A stretch of DNA of 64,000 nt from Bryopsis sp. KO-2023 (lineage: Eukaryota; Chlorophyta; Ulvophyceae; Bryopsidales; Bryopsidaceae): assembly GCA_030272585.1 (NCBI GenBank), contig BSYQ01000008.1, forward strand, positions 1,488,001-1,552,000, given 5' to 3'. The position numbers and the translations under genes are program-made. Below are positions 39,396 through 51,615 of this stretch, piece after piece; within the stretch, counting starts at the first letter, position 1, and each line of letters begins with the position of its first letter. The notes under the pieces are model-generated. The model did no database searches and was not told where the DNA came from. It saw only the letters and a program-made list of their open reading frames with translations.

Positions 39396-42300
39396 ATGCT
39401 GTCCAAAGTTGTTAGGGCTCGGTTCGGGACCAGTCGACCCCGCACCACAGGAACGGAGCACCAGGGAAACACTCCGGTGAACAGCAACAGCCGAACGGAA
39501 GTGAGCGGAGGTGGTAATGCTGGACGGGTTGCCCAGACATCGAACTCCAACCGCACGATAGTGCCTAGGGAAAAGCCTATGCTTCCAGCGTTGAACGAGA
39601 CCAACAAAAGGCAGTACTACTTGGAGCACCTCGCATCGTTTCGTGATGTCTCTAATTCCAGCAAGCCGATGTTGTTTGTTAAAAAGCTCCACCTCTGCGC
39701 TTTCGTGTTCGATTTTACGGAACCGACCAAGGACGTTCGCGAAAAGGAGATGAAAAGAACGACGCTGGTGGAACTGGTGGAGTATGTTAATTCGGGGGCG
39801 GGCAAGTTCAACGAGGCTGTTTCGGAGGATGTAATTTTCATGTTGAGCAGCAACTTATTCAGGACGCTGCCACCCTCTCGAAGTGGTCAAGAAGGAGAGA
39901 TGTTTGACCCCGAGGAAGAGGAGCCGATGTTAGAACCTGCTTGGCCGCACCTCCAGGTGAACCGAGTTTGACTGTCCCCGTGTTACCACCGGAAAAATTC
40001 CACTTTTTTTTAGGCAGTGTTTTTTTTGGGGGGGTGGCACTGTCTACTTAGCGACAACTCCACCGGGCGTTCGTAAAGTTTTTTGTACGATTTCCCTCTG
40101 TCGGAAATTCACGGTTCGACCCCCTCCCCCACTTTTGTGCTCTTTTCCGAGTTGGTGTCAAGGTTTTTTGGGGTGTCATATGGCTTTCGGGTTTCCGAGT
40201 GCGTCGGAGCGTTTTTCATCGACCTGCGTTCTAGAGATCCGTCGTCCAAATTCCACAGCGCTTTCCTTCCTGCGGATATGTGTTTTTTTTTTAATTCTTG
40301 TTTATCTTTTTTTTTTCACCTCCTGTGAGGGGACCTTATTCTGAAGCAAAAACAGGTTGGAGTTTCTATGAAAAGCAAAACCAAGTCTTTGCTTTTTCCC
40401 TCTTTCATTTATTTATTTTTTTGGGGGGGGAAGGAAAAGAGTGCTCTGCACTCCTCTGTTCCTCAACCAATATTGCTCCTGTTTTTTTTTTCGATTTTTC
40501 GATATGTATTTTTTATTTCGGCTTCAACACCACCCACTTGCGGGCACCATTCCAAAATTCAATTTTTTTTTTTCAGTTTTGTTCCAAACAGACTTTTCCC
40601 CCTTTGCTTTAATTTCTTTCTATTTTTCCCTTAACTAACAATTTTGTGAATGTTTTTTTTTCCCCCTCTCTCTCTCCCAATTGACACTCATTTTTCTGTT
40701 CCTTTTTTTTTTCCCCCTCAGCTGGTGTACGAGTTCCTCCTGCGTTACGTAGTATCAACCGACACAGAGGCCAGACCAGCAAGGCGATTCATAGACCAGA
40801 CTTTCATTTTGAAACTGCTGGAATTGTTTGATTCTGAGGACCCCCGGGAAAGAGACTACTTGAAGACCATCTTGCACCGAATATACGGCAAATTCATGGT
40901 GCACAGATCCTTCATCAGACGGGCCATCAATAATGTGTTTTACAGATTCGTTTTCGAGACGGAGCGGCATTCTGGAATCGCCGAGCTGCTCGAAATTCTC
41001 GGGAGTATCATCAATGGTTTCGCTTTGCCTCTGAAAGAGGAACACAAGGTAACAAACATCACTTTTTTCTTTCTTTCTAATTTTTGTGAGTGTGTATGTG
41101 TTTTGGGAGGAAAGGGGGAGATGAGATTTTATTTCCCCAGCCCTGTGTTATGTACATGCGGAGGGAAGAGAAAAAAACACCCAGATGAAGAATGTTTGAT
41201 GGGTTGTGTGCGGGGTGTGATTTTTCATCGTAGAATATGTGTTGTGTGCCCGGGGTGGGTGGGGATTTTTCGTCGTAAAAAGTGTGATTTTTTTGAGAAA
41301 TTTAACCAATTTTTCCTCTTTTTCAGGTGTTTCTCACCAAAGCTTTGATGCCCCTTCACAAGCCAAAATGCTTGTCAATGTACCATTCCCATCTCTCATA
41401 TTGTGTTACACAGGTGGGTCAAACTTGTCTTTCATTTTTATTTTTTTTTACCAAGAAAAAGATATTATAAGGTTGACAAAACAAACCAAAACAAACCAAA
41501 AAATATAAGCAAAAATCTTTCCACGATGAGATAATATTTTTGGAAATGGCTCTGTAATAAAAAAAGGGGGGGGGGAAGAGAGATTTGAAAAAAAAGAAGT
41601 GGGTGGCAGGGTGGTTAAAAAAAAATAAAAGATAAAGTATGCGTCCTCCCAGAAGCAAAGAGAAGCAGCATTTATAGGAGAGTCCTATAGATTTAATGAC
41701 CAAAGTTTCACTTTCAACCACAAATACTTGACAATTCTATATTTATCTATTTCAAAATGAATCCATGAGCATTCATGTGAACGTTGATGCGACAGGTGAA
41801 TTTTGTGAAATTATTTTCTTTCCATGTCGGATCGAAAAGAACCTAGTTTTTTCTGTCGAATATTTTAAAGGGTCAAAAAGCTGATTTGTGTTTCCTTGTT
41901 GGATAATCAAATTTGATCGACCAAATTAGAAACCTAAAACCAGATTGGGGCTTTTTCTTCTTTTTTTTTTTTTGGGGGGGGGGGGTAACCTTGCGCTAAA
42001 CCTTTGTTGATGAGAGAGTTTGTCTGATCCAGTTTGTCGAGAAAGATTTCCGTTTGGCGGAGCCAGTGCTGAAGGCTCTGCTCAAGTATTGGCCTGTGAC
42101 CAACAGCCAAAAAGAGGTTTTGTTCCTGGAAGAGCTCGAGGAAGTTTTGGAACTCACCCAGCCAGCCGAGTTCCAGAGAGTTATGGTGCCTCTGTTCAGA
42201 CAGCTTGCTCGGTGCCTAAACAGTTCCCATTTCCAGGTATGAATATTTCCACGCAGCAAAACCGAGATCGTTATGAGTAGGCTAGCCCTGCCCATGCTCT

Positions 42301-43002
42301 TTGCTCTTGTATATAGAATTTTCCCTTCCTTTTCCTCAAACGGGTTTATTGGGAAGAGATCAGTTTTTTTCTGAATGGAACCAAAGATGCCTGATGTGAT
42401 TGACATCAACAGGAAAAGATTTTTTTTTTCTTTTTTCTTTTTTTTGGGGGGGAGTGAGGGATATTTTTCGCGTTGAAATAAGAAAGTGCGACCATTTTCT
42501 TTTCTCATATATATATTTTTTTTTGGCGGGGGGAGCATGAAAATTGTTCCAAAAGTTATCGTGAGATGCTAAGACGACAGGGAGAAAGGGCTCTCCCTTT
42601 CTTTTTCACAATTCAATCAGCATTGATTATCATCGACTCGTCTGTCTGACAGCTGTTTTTTTGTTTTTTTTTACCATACGACAGGTTGCGGAACGATCCC
42701 TGTTGCTGTTCCTCAACAACGAGTGCATCATGAGTTTGCTCAGCCAATTCCGTTCGGCCCTCATCCCGGTGATCTTGCCGGCTCTGGAAGAAAACGCAAA
42801 CCATCATTGGAATCCCTCCGTCCACACCCTCACGTGCAACGTTCGAAAAGCTCTGCAAGAAATGGATGAACAGCTGTACGAGGAGTGCCTCCAAAAGTAT
42901 AACGAACAGAGACAAGATCAGAGGCGAGCGGACGAAGAGAGAGATAGAACTTGGGAGCAGCTAGAATTAGCTGCCAGTGCTGATATCGATGCGCAATCAT
43001 AG
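39396..43002 (+). CDS. Protein phosphatase 2A regulatory subunit B' (B56 family)
   Basis: Five exons keep frame: 39396-39956, 40722-41048, 41327-41413, 42033-42236 and 42685-43002, giving 498 aa. The B56 subunit directs PP2A to its substrates. The first 70 or so residues are a variable Ser/Thr/Asn-rich head. The HEAT-like B56 core begins near [20 protein letters not shown]. It contains highly conserved blocks: [76 protein letters not shown], and [14 protein letters not shown]. The C-terminus is a charged helix ([15 protein letters not shown]). It is close to plant B' proteins and shows no lesion. Introns contain the T-run/G-run pairs described in the findings. Confidence 0.95.
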
Positions 43003-46000
43003 GGGGTGGGGTTGGCCGCCGCCCATCCCTGACTCCCCCCCCCCAAAAAAAAAAAAATCCTCCCCCCCCCTTCAAAAAAAAAAAAAAAAAAGAAATGCCC
43101 CCCTTTTTCTCCTCCTTTCTCTTTCCACCTCTACCCGTTTTGAGAGAGGAAAAAAGAGAGAGAGGGAAAAAAAAAAGAAACTTCAACAGACAAAAAAGTT
43201 TTCACCCTTGCATGAACAGGAGGGTTTTTTTTTTTGGAAAGAAAAGAAAAAAGAAAAGGGAATCCAGAGACAGAAAGAGAGAGATAGAGAGAAGGGAAAA
43301 AAAAACTGGACAGAGTATATAAATATTCAGAAATATATATATATATATTTAAAGGGAAAAGGCAGAAAAAGAAGAGAGAGAAAAAAAAAACACCTGTTGA
43401 AATGAAATTTTCGCACACACTGGTTTGTATTTTTGCTTGAAGAACAAGAGAGAGAGAGAGAAAAAAAAAAGAAAAGAAAGGAGGTGTTTCTATTTGTGTT
43501 TGTTTTTTTCTTCTTTTTTTTTTAAATCTTCGGTTTACTATATTTTTTTTTCCTTAAAACGATCTTGATGGTAATGGTGGTGGGAAGGGGAAGCTTCCAG
43601 CCTAGGCCAAGTGATGAATTTGGTTTTGGATAATGAAAAAGAGAGAAAAAGCAAGGGAGGTAGAGGGGAGAGAAAAAAAAAAATCAAATGGAACTCGGCC
43701 AGGCGCAAATTAATAATTCTTTGACGCGATGGGGGGTGTTTTTTTTGGGGGGGGGGGGGGTTGGGTTTTTTACAATCAGGAAATTTGGGGGGGGGGAGGG
43801 GTTTGATGAAGTGGGGAGAAAGAAACAAGGTTAGAAGAGCGATTCCACAGGTAATTTCAGATGAAAAAAAAAAAAAAAAAGCAAACAAAAAAAAAGCAAA
43901 ACAGGAAGAGAAATTGTAAAAACTTTTTGGCAGAGGTTTTCTTCATTCAAGAGCCCCTTCCCCTTCCTCCCCCCCCCTTTTTTTTTTCTCTTTCTTTTTC
44001 CCTGAAAAAAAAAATGGTAGTTGTGCCTTGTGTCATACCTTTCATCTTCCAATTTTATTTTTTTGTTTTTCGGGAGGTGATCATTGCTTATTTTTCCTTC
44101 AACCACGAATTTCAGGAAAAGAGAAAGTTGAAAAAAAAAAGAAAGAAAAAAAAAAAAAAAGAGTGAGAGACACAAAGAAAACACACACAGAAGGGAAGAA
44201 GGGGGGCGTTGCAAAATTTAGGGAGAAAAAAAAAACAGAAAGAGATGATGGGGAAGTGGGCAAGAAGGTAGGTATTTGGGGGGTTTGGGGGAAAAAGGGG
44301 GGGGGAGGGGTGAGTTGGCTTTGCAGGGTTTTGGCTTTTTTTTTCTACTCGAAAACGGGTGTGATTTTTGGTGATGGGGAAAAGGGTGGGGGACGGCTGG
44401 TGGCGAAAACAAGCAAATGAAGAAAGAGAGGGAAAAAAAAAAGGAAAGAGGAGAGGTAAAGAAGAAAAGACAAAGAGAATGGGGGTTTTACCCATTTTTT
44501 AATTTGAAATTTCCTCTTCTTTGTTCAAGGGCAGCTTTGCATAAATCTGGCCTCTGGTGAGGAACAAGGTGTATACATGTTTATCTATGTATAGTGTGTG
44601 TGTGGAGAAGAGTGAGAAAGGGCTGGAATTAGGCAAAGGAATTTTCAGGGGGAAGAAAGATGGGTTGGGTGTGGGGTTCAACAGAGTTGATGGAAAAAAA
44701 GGACTACAGGTTTTTTCTTGCTTTTTTTTTGTTTGTTTGTGGGGTTTTTTCGGGGTTTTTTTGAAAGGGAGGGAAAAGGGAGAAGGAGAGGGGGAGGGAG
44801 GGGGGGGGGGAAGAAAACCAGAATGAAGGGGAAAAATATCACATATAAAAGAGATGACGCGATGTTATAGGGTAGCTTTTGTTGTTGGTTTGGTGTGTCT
44901 GTGTTGTGTGTGTGTGTGTGGAAGCGAGTGTGATTTGTTGTGTTTCTTTTTATGTTTTTTTTTCTCTTTTTTGGAAAAAAGGAGAAGGGGGTTTTGGAAA
45001 AAAAAGACACTTTACGTGTGGTGTATTGCAAAGAGAAAAAAAAAGAAAGGAAGAAAGAAAGTTAAAGAAAGAAAAGAAGCAACGATGATAATACATGGGA
45101 TGGGTTTTTTTTTTTATTTCTTTTCTTTTTTCCTTAACAGAAGTATCGTTTTTCCCCACCTCCGCATCTCTTCCTCTCTTCTTTTCAAACCTCTGTTTTT
45201 CCCAATTGCCCCGAACGAAAACAACGAAAAAAAATGAGTTGAAAAAAATTTCAGAATTAAGCCGGTTGTCTTGCCGCCAGAAAGGTGCTTTTCTTTTTGC
45301 TTCTCTCTTTCACTCCATCATTTTTGGTGTGTTTTTTTTTCCCAATTTTGTTTTATATTGTTCCTTCCTTGAATGTTATATTATTAAAAAAAATTGCAAG
45401 CTTCTGATTCCTTTTTGTTTTTCCTTCTTTTTATTGTAAATATGAGGAAATGGACAGGGAGAGAGAGAGAATGGAAAAAAAATCCACCAAGAAGTGCTCA
45501 CCCCGTTTTTCATTCTCCTCTCTCTCTTCTGGGGTTGTTTGTTTTTTTTGTCTTTTCTTTTTTTTAAATTCCTGTTGAAAACCGATATCTGTCTCTCTGT
45601 TCATTGCACTTTTGACGATCTATGGACTGGGGGGGATGAATTGGGGGGGGGGACGGGGAAAAAGACTGGTTTTTCTTCATTTTTGTTAATTATATCAACA
45701 ACAAAAAAAATGGAAAAAGAGAAACGAAAAACGATTGGTGGTGTTTGTTTGATGGGTGGGTGGGGGTGGCATTAAAAAAAAAAAAGAAAGGGAAAAAAGA
45801 TTAGATATGTACATATATTTACGTTCGGTTTGCTTGCAGAGGAGGGGGGAGGTGTCAGCGGCAATGTGTGTGTGTGTGTTGAGTGATAATCAAAAGAAAA
45901 GGCTGGGGTTGTGTTCGATTGGAGTGTTTCTTCTTTTTTGTTCCGTTTCGCTCTGTGGGATTAGTAATACAAAAATAGAGTGAGAAGAGTGAGAGAGAGA

Positions 46001-47569
46001 TCGAGATCATTGTGTTTTCTTCTGTGTTTTTTTTTTGCTTCTTTTTTTCTCCCTTCCTCATGTTTCATGTTGTTATGTGATGGGGTTTAATGAGAATGAG
46101 AAACTGTGCAAAGGAGTGGAAAAGAAGGGTGAGAGTTGGGGGTTCGGGGGGAGAAGAACCAAAAAAAGAAAAAAAAAAAGAAGATCGATGTCCGTCGTTG
46201 AGGATAGAATTTGATTTTTTGGGAGGGGTGGGCAGACAGAGAAATCAACATGTGATTGCGGTCTGGGATGGGGGTTGGGGGCAAAGGGGGGGATTTCACG
46301 AAGAAAACCAAAAAGGAGGGAAAAGAAAAGGAAACCGAAATACAAAAGAAACAATTTGAGATCGAGAGATATGATTTGTAACCACCATGGAACTGTTTTC
46401 GTTGTCTTTTTTCCTTTTTCTTTTTCTTCTTTGCTCGTTTTTTTGTTTGTGTTTATTATTTCTTCCTATCGTGTGTGTGAGTGTGAGTGTTTGTGTTTCA
46501 TTGGTTGGCTTTTGATATCTTTCAGCGGGGGAGGGGAGGGGAGGGGGGAGAGAGCAAGTGGAAAGGAAGTATGACTTGAGATTCAAAGAACAAAAAATGA
46601 GAAGGGGAATAAGACAAAAACAACAGGTTGGAATTTATTGGGGTGGCATAGTAGGGGGAGAGGGTTGGTTGTATTGTTTTTCCCTTGTTTAATCCCCTCT
46701 CCCCACCCCCATCCCCTTATTGATATTTCACAATCTTGCGTCTGAAGGCACTTCCTGGCACGGCAGAAAACGCACCATGCCTTGTCGAATGGAAAAAAGA
46801 ATGAGAGTTGCAATGCAGGATTTTTTAATTGTTTTGTTTTCTCTGAATGGTAAATTGGGGGGGGGGGGAGAGCGAATCGGGAACAAGGGGCGGCAAGGAA
46901 ATAAAAGGTAGTCAAGGTCAAATGGTGATCGTGCCCCACCCCTCACCCCTGCGTTTCTTTCGACAAGCTCCAATTCTCGCACGGTATATAATTCTGTTTG
47001 GGGCAGTCAATTCAACCTGGTTAACGGAGCGGACTGCTTTGTGTGTGCATGTTGGTTTTTCCTTGTTTTATCGTGTGTGGGGGTTTTGCTGATGGGACCA
47101 GTTTTTTTGTTTTTCAAATTGGCACTATTCACTGGCGTGGATTAAGTTGAATGAGTGATGGTGGTGACTTTCTGCATTTTTTTTTCTCCCCATTTGAATC
47201 TGTTTCTGTTCGTCCCCCCAAAAAAGAAAAGATGGTTTGTCCAAGCGGGATGATAGACCTACAGATTAATTCTTTGCTTTTCCCTCTTGATGGGCAGTGT
47301 TCACTGGGGTTGTTGTGGTACTCTGAAAAGAGGGGCATAGGTTGGTGTTAAGATGGGTGTTTTTTTCAAGCTTATGGTTGCATTGTATGGCAAAAAATCC
47401 AATGTCAAATGGGCAAGTATCGAGGTGGATGAACAAGCACAAGTGTTTTTCTTAATTGTCTGGTTCTGTTTCCAGAGGGCTGTAATCATGTTTGGGGCTG
47501 TTGGGGTTGCACCAAAAATGTATCAAGCTTGTCAGTTAATGTTTTTTCAATAATTTAATATATAGTTTA
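43003..47569. other. C-poor, homopolymer-rich gene desert (about 4.6 kb)
   Basis: No coding exon is supported over this whole stretch. The plus strand is rich in A, G and T, with many A-runs, T-runs, GA repeats and G-runs of 7-14 (for example near 43745, 43785, 44300, 44800, 46855), while C is sparse except in a few pyrimidine tracts (43.97 and 45.15 kb). It begins directly after the PP2A B' stop codon, so part may be its 3' UTR. It ends at the TIR element at 47570. Confidence 0.6.
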
Positions 47570-48890
47570 CCGTACTGGCACGAAAAGATGATAGGTTACG
47601 CGTTACGCTCACCTATTATCATCTCAAAAAGTTACGCGTTACGCCAGCCCACCTATCATATCAATTTTCGTTGGTTACGCGTTACGCAAGCCCCAAAAAG
47701 TTCAGACCGCCGCTTTGGAAGCGGGCGAAGAAGAAGTCGATTCAAGTTCTTAGTGTATGTTGCGCTTCCGCGTCGTTTTTGTTGTATCGAAAAGGCCCAG
47801 CTTGTCGAGTTGGTCTGTCCAGCGAATACAGCGGTTCCAACAATTGTTGACCATCCTAAATCCTCAAACGAATGCCTCTCTCTAGCGTGTGTGCGTGCTT
47901 CTACTCTTGACTATGCTAGCAGCGCTGTCTATATTTCCTGCTCTGGGAAGAAATATGAACGTTGCGATAATTTTGGCCCTTGCAGCCAAGGTCCCGGTCG
48001 CAGGCTCGGAGCACCACAGCGGTTTTCAGGGCAGGCATGTTTTGTTTTGTCGCTAGATGGAAACCATCCGACAGTGGTTCGGTCGCTGTGCGCCCCGTTT
48101 GAAACACGTCTTTTTTTCTGTTGGCCCCTCTACTGGACGTTAACAAACTTTACCAAGTTGTGACGAAAGCAACATGCTAAAGTTTTGATTCTTTCTCGGT
48201 GTTGGCATCGTTTACGCCGGCCCTTAGCATATCGCGCTCCTCCTAAAGGAACTAGGCAGGCTTTTCAGGAAAGGCAATTGCCTTTCTCTTTGCAAAGAGA
48301 AAGTCCGCGACATTCCTGCTGTGTCCACAGTTTCTGGCGTTGACAGAATCGATCATGCTTCGAAGAGCAAAGTCGAGGGGAATCTACCATATGATGGCTT
48401 CGGTCTGGCCAAATAATGAGAAGCTCGACCAACGGCGTATGCCGAAGCCTTCGTTCGAACCGTTGTGGCTGGTGGTGATTCGCGCAGGATGCAGCACCAA
48501 GGCCTGCGCAAAATTTTGACGCTTCAAAGGAACAACTCCAGAAACGCTGGGGCTTTGCGACTTTAGAATTTATGTTTGTTTATGTTCTGTGACATGTTTT
48601 CTCTTCTGGTCACCCTTTCCCTTCGAGAGTCTCGATCAAGATACGTCGGTTCGAGAGAGCTCAGCTCAGCTTGGGATCCATCTTGATACAGTATATCCCC
48701 AGTGTATTGAACCGTAGTCGAGCCGAACAGTCGAGCCGAAGCTCGTTGACACGCGCGTCTGAAGCGTTTCTCCTTGATATCATATCAATTTTTGTTTGTT
48801 ACGCGTTACGCTGGTACTATTATCATATCAATTTTCGTTTGTTACGCGTTACGCAAAAATGGGTCCTATCATCTTTTCGTGCCAGTACGG
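47570..48890. mobile_element. TIR DNA transposon, non-autonomous, TA target-site duplication
   Basis: The ends are exact inverted copies over 26 bp: CCGTACTGGCACGAAAAG... starts at 47570 and its complement ends at 48890. Both ends are flanked by TA (47568-47569 and 48891-48892), which fits a Tc1/mariner-like insertion. Inside, the motif GTTACGCGTTACGC occurs three times near the left end (about 47593, 47631, 47674) and twice near the right end (about 48797, 48840). All five copies are in the same orientation, and several are preceded by CATATCAATTTTCG. No transposase is visible in 1,321 bp. Short palindromes lie at about 48267-48293. It inserted 237 bp upstream of the VPS2 ATG and may supply part of that promoter. 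Confidence 0.8.
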
Positions 48891-49127
48891 TATTTATGTT
48901 TTTGCGGTCGGACTGGGGGCGACCCACACACCGCATCGTTGGCAAAGACTCATCTTTGAAATCGCCACTTCTTTTCAGATTCAGAAAATCCTGCACCCAA
49001 AAACCAACCTCTGGGAAAAAGCTGAAAATTTTCTTTCCGTGGACTTCTGTTTTCCAAAAAAAAACGATACGCTTCGCAGTTTTTGGACGCTCGGATCCTA
49101 TTGCTTGGCTCCTTGTCTGCAGGAGGG

Positions 49128-51171
49128 ATGAATCCATTTAAGAAGAAACCCGATGTCAAAGGTACCTGCTCGTTTTATGTTCGTCCCTGGGTGTCTGTCT
49201 GCTTCGACTGGTCTGGAATGTGAGAAGTTAACTGAAATCGATTTAGCATCTGGGGATGTGACGCAGCGCAAGTGCGGGAGTCGCAGAGGGACTTGCGGAA
49301 AGGTGTTCGAGGTGAGCGGAAAACCGTTTGGTTGGGATGAGCAGTGGTTGGTAAGGGGAAGCTGATCGGAAGGTGCCTTTTGGCATCCCTGGATCAGCCT
49401 CATCAGTCCCTGAATAGTTTATTTTTATTTTGGATGAGAAGCTCCCTTGCCATTTCTGTTCACGACAAAATTGTTATTTTTTCATTCACTTTTGAAAATT
49501 TGGAGGGCATCTTGTGAGTATTTTTTAGTTTCTAATTAATTTAATTTAAATCAATTTTCTTTTCTTTTTTTGTCAGAGTTGGAAAGGGAGCTTCAAAATC
49601 TGAACAGGGAAGAAGCAAAATTAGTGCAGCAAATTAAGATGGCTGCCAAGCAATCCAATCAGGTACTCAGAAATTTGCTTTTGTTATTTTGAAGCGCACA
49701 TTATGCAAAGAGAAAGATAGAGGCAGTTCCCCCCCCCCCCCCAACCAAAAAGAAACACGTGAAAACTAATAAAATTCAAAGTAAATTTGAAAAGAACAAA
49801 TATTGATATATGTATACATAGTCGTATTCCCACGCAGAGAGAGGGTTTTGAGGATTTGGAATCGCTGAATTGTTGGAAATGCATGGGCTCATCTTGCTTC
49901 TGATTTTCTTGTTTTCTGGAGTAGTAGTCAACATGTTTTGAAGGAAATTATGTGATGAGAAGGGTGCGACGAGGGTGCTGGCGAAATCTCTCGTCAGATT
50001 GAGGCAGCAAAAGCTGAAGCTCACTCAAAGCGCTGCCCATCTCAAGGGCGTTGGCTCCACGATCACGGTGGGATTTCATCTACCTGTTTTTGAAACGAGA
50101 TTCAGAGCAACTCTATGTGAAACGATAAAATTGTTTTTGAAACGAGCGTCAGAATAACTCCATGTGCAACGATAATGTATTGAGGCAAATGACTCCTTCA
50201 ACTAATTCAATCAGAGGGAGAATCAAATGAATATGAAATGCAGCACTTTTGCATTGCTAAAACTCTTTTGAAAACCGTGTTCCAACCATATCATCTGCCA
50301 AGAAAAAAAAAAAGCGAAGCATGGATGCGATAACCTTTGGATGCGAAAGCTAACCACAGAAAGAAGGCTCTCTGAAATCTCGCATGGTCAATTTTTTTTC
50401 TTCTATTCGAAAAAAGAACCGACTTCAGTAGTAAGGACGCCATTTGATCTTTCCATCTGCACAGACAGCAGCAGCGACCGCGACAGTCGGCAATGCTATG
50501 AAAACGGCAAGCTCTGCTGTTCAATCTGTCACAGCGGCCACCGATCCCCAGAAGATTCAGAAAGACATGTTGGAATTTGCTAAGCAAAACGAGAAGATGG
50601 AAATGGCTGGGGAGATGATGGACGATGCCATAGAATCGGCGCTGGATACAGAAGACATGGAGGGTGAAACGGACGACATCATGAACCAAGTGAGCACTAC
50701 TGTGATACTACTGTACACAGCAGTACAGTAGTATCGGAGTTGTAGTTAGCTTTTGTTTACTGATGGCCAGGGGTATCTGCACCCCCAATCGTATTTGGTA
50801 TGAACCACACTGTTTTCCGTAATATACTCTTCTTGTTAACGTTTTGGTTTTCCATGAATTAGTGGGGTAAGATTACTAACCCACACTAAATACGATTGAG
50901 GGTGTAGAGTCAAGACAAGTAGACACGTAGTGCCCCAATCGCGAATCGACGTACAGGTGCGTACCTACAGAGGTGCAAGGTTATGACTGTGGTTCTACAC
51001 TGTGTGTGTGTGTGTGGTGGTTTTCAGGTGTTGGACGAGATTGGTGTGGATATTTCTGCACAATTGGCAGGGGCGAATGCACCCAAAGCCAAGGTCGGAA
51101 CCTCACAGCAAGCGGTCGAAGAGGATGCAGAAGCAGATGCTCTCTCCCAACGACTGGCAGCACTCAAATGA
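49128..51171 (+). CDS. ESCRT-III subunit VPS2/CHMP2 (VPS2.2/CHMP2B-like)
   Basis: Six exons keep phase: 49128-49161, 49267-49311, 49577-49662, 49963-50067, 50465-50689 and 51028-51171, giving 212 aa. ESCRT-III filaments drive membrane scission at multivesicular bodies and in cytokinesis. The protein starts MNPFKKKPDVK, like plant VPS2.2. A charged helix follows (VRESQRDLRKGVRELEREL), then VLAKSLVRLRQQKLKL, an Ala-rich stretch (AVQSVTAATDPQKIQKDML), and an acidic C-terminal half with MMDDAIESALD and QVLDEIGVDISAQLAGA. The last helix, ALSQRLAALK, matches the MIT-interacting motif that binds VPS4. The length fits the family. The TIR element at 47570-48890 ends 237 bp upstream of the start, and two inverted-repeat structures sit in intron 5. 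Confidence 0.92.
50704..50735. repeat. Perfect hairpin in VPS2 intron 5
   Basis: GATACTACTGTAC at 50704 and GTACAGTAGTATC at 50723 are exact reverse complements separated by ACAGCA. It starts 14 bases after the donor site of exon 5, so in pre-mRNA it could affect splicing. Confidence 0.85.
50776..50908. repeat. Inverted repeat pair (21-bp arms) in VPS2 intron 5, MITE-like
   Basis: TCTGCACCCCCAATCGTATTT (arm positions 50776-50796) pairs with its complement at 50888-50908 with two mismatches and a spacer of about 90 bp. This may be a small decayed MITE. No target duplication is clear. Confidence 0.5.
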
Positions 51172-51615
51172 AATGGTCATCACCTATAGAAGAAACGCAT
51201 GCGTGTTTGTGTGTGTGTGTGTGTGTGTGTGGACGATTTTTGATATGGTTGTGAGCAGGGGTTGCGAGCTCTTGTATGATGTATATTGTTATGTAATTCA
51301 CAGTGAAGGGGTTTGTAGCTTTTAATAGATCGGTGGCGTTTTGGGAAAGGCTGATATTGTGTCTGATATTGTCTGCATTGTTTTTGAGGGGGCTGTGGCA
51401 GATAACTGAACACTGGTCGGTTTTTTGAAGGAGATCATCATTAGGACAGCTGACTCTTTCTCGGAGCTGTCCCAAATAGCACCAGCGTCCGTTCTACGTC
51501 TAGATGAGTCACTGATTGATCGGAAATCTCATTTTCACCCCTCGACTGTGTTCTGATGGTGACTCTCTACCCCAATATCATTAATCGATTTTGTTAAAAC
51601 CGTGCATTTCGCACG
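51172..51615. other. Intergenic region with (GT)n microsatellite
   Basis: This 444-bp gap carries a GT dinucleotide run of about 25 bases at 51207-51231 immediately after the VPS2 stop codon. No other structure is seen. Confidence 0.6.

Noticed and set aside
47588-48163. A 191-codon open frame inside the TIR element
   Set aside because: It begins inside the terminal repeat and reads through the GTTACGC repeats. It has no transposase-like motif (no DDE/D-like spacing or zinc-binding pattern), so it is probably a chance frame.
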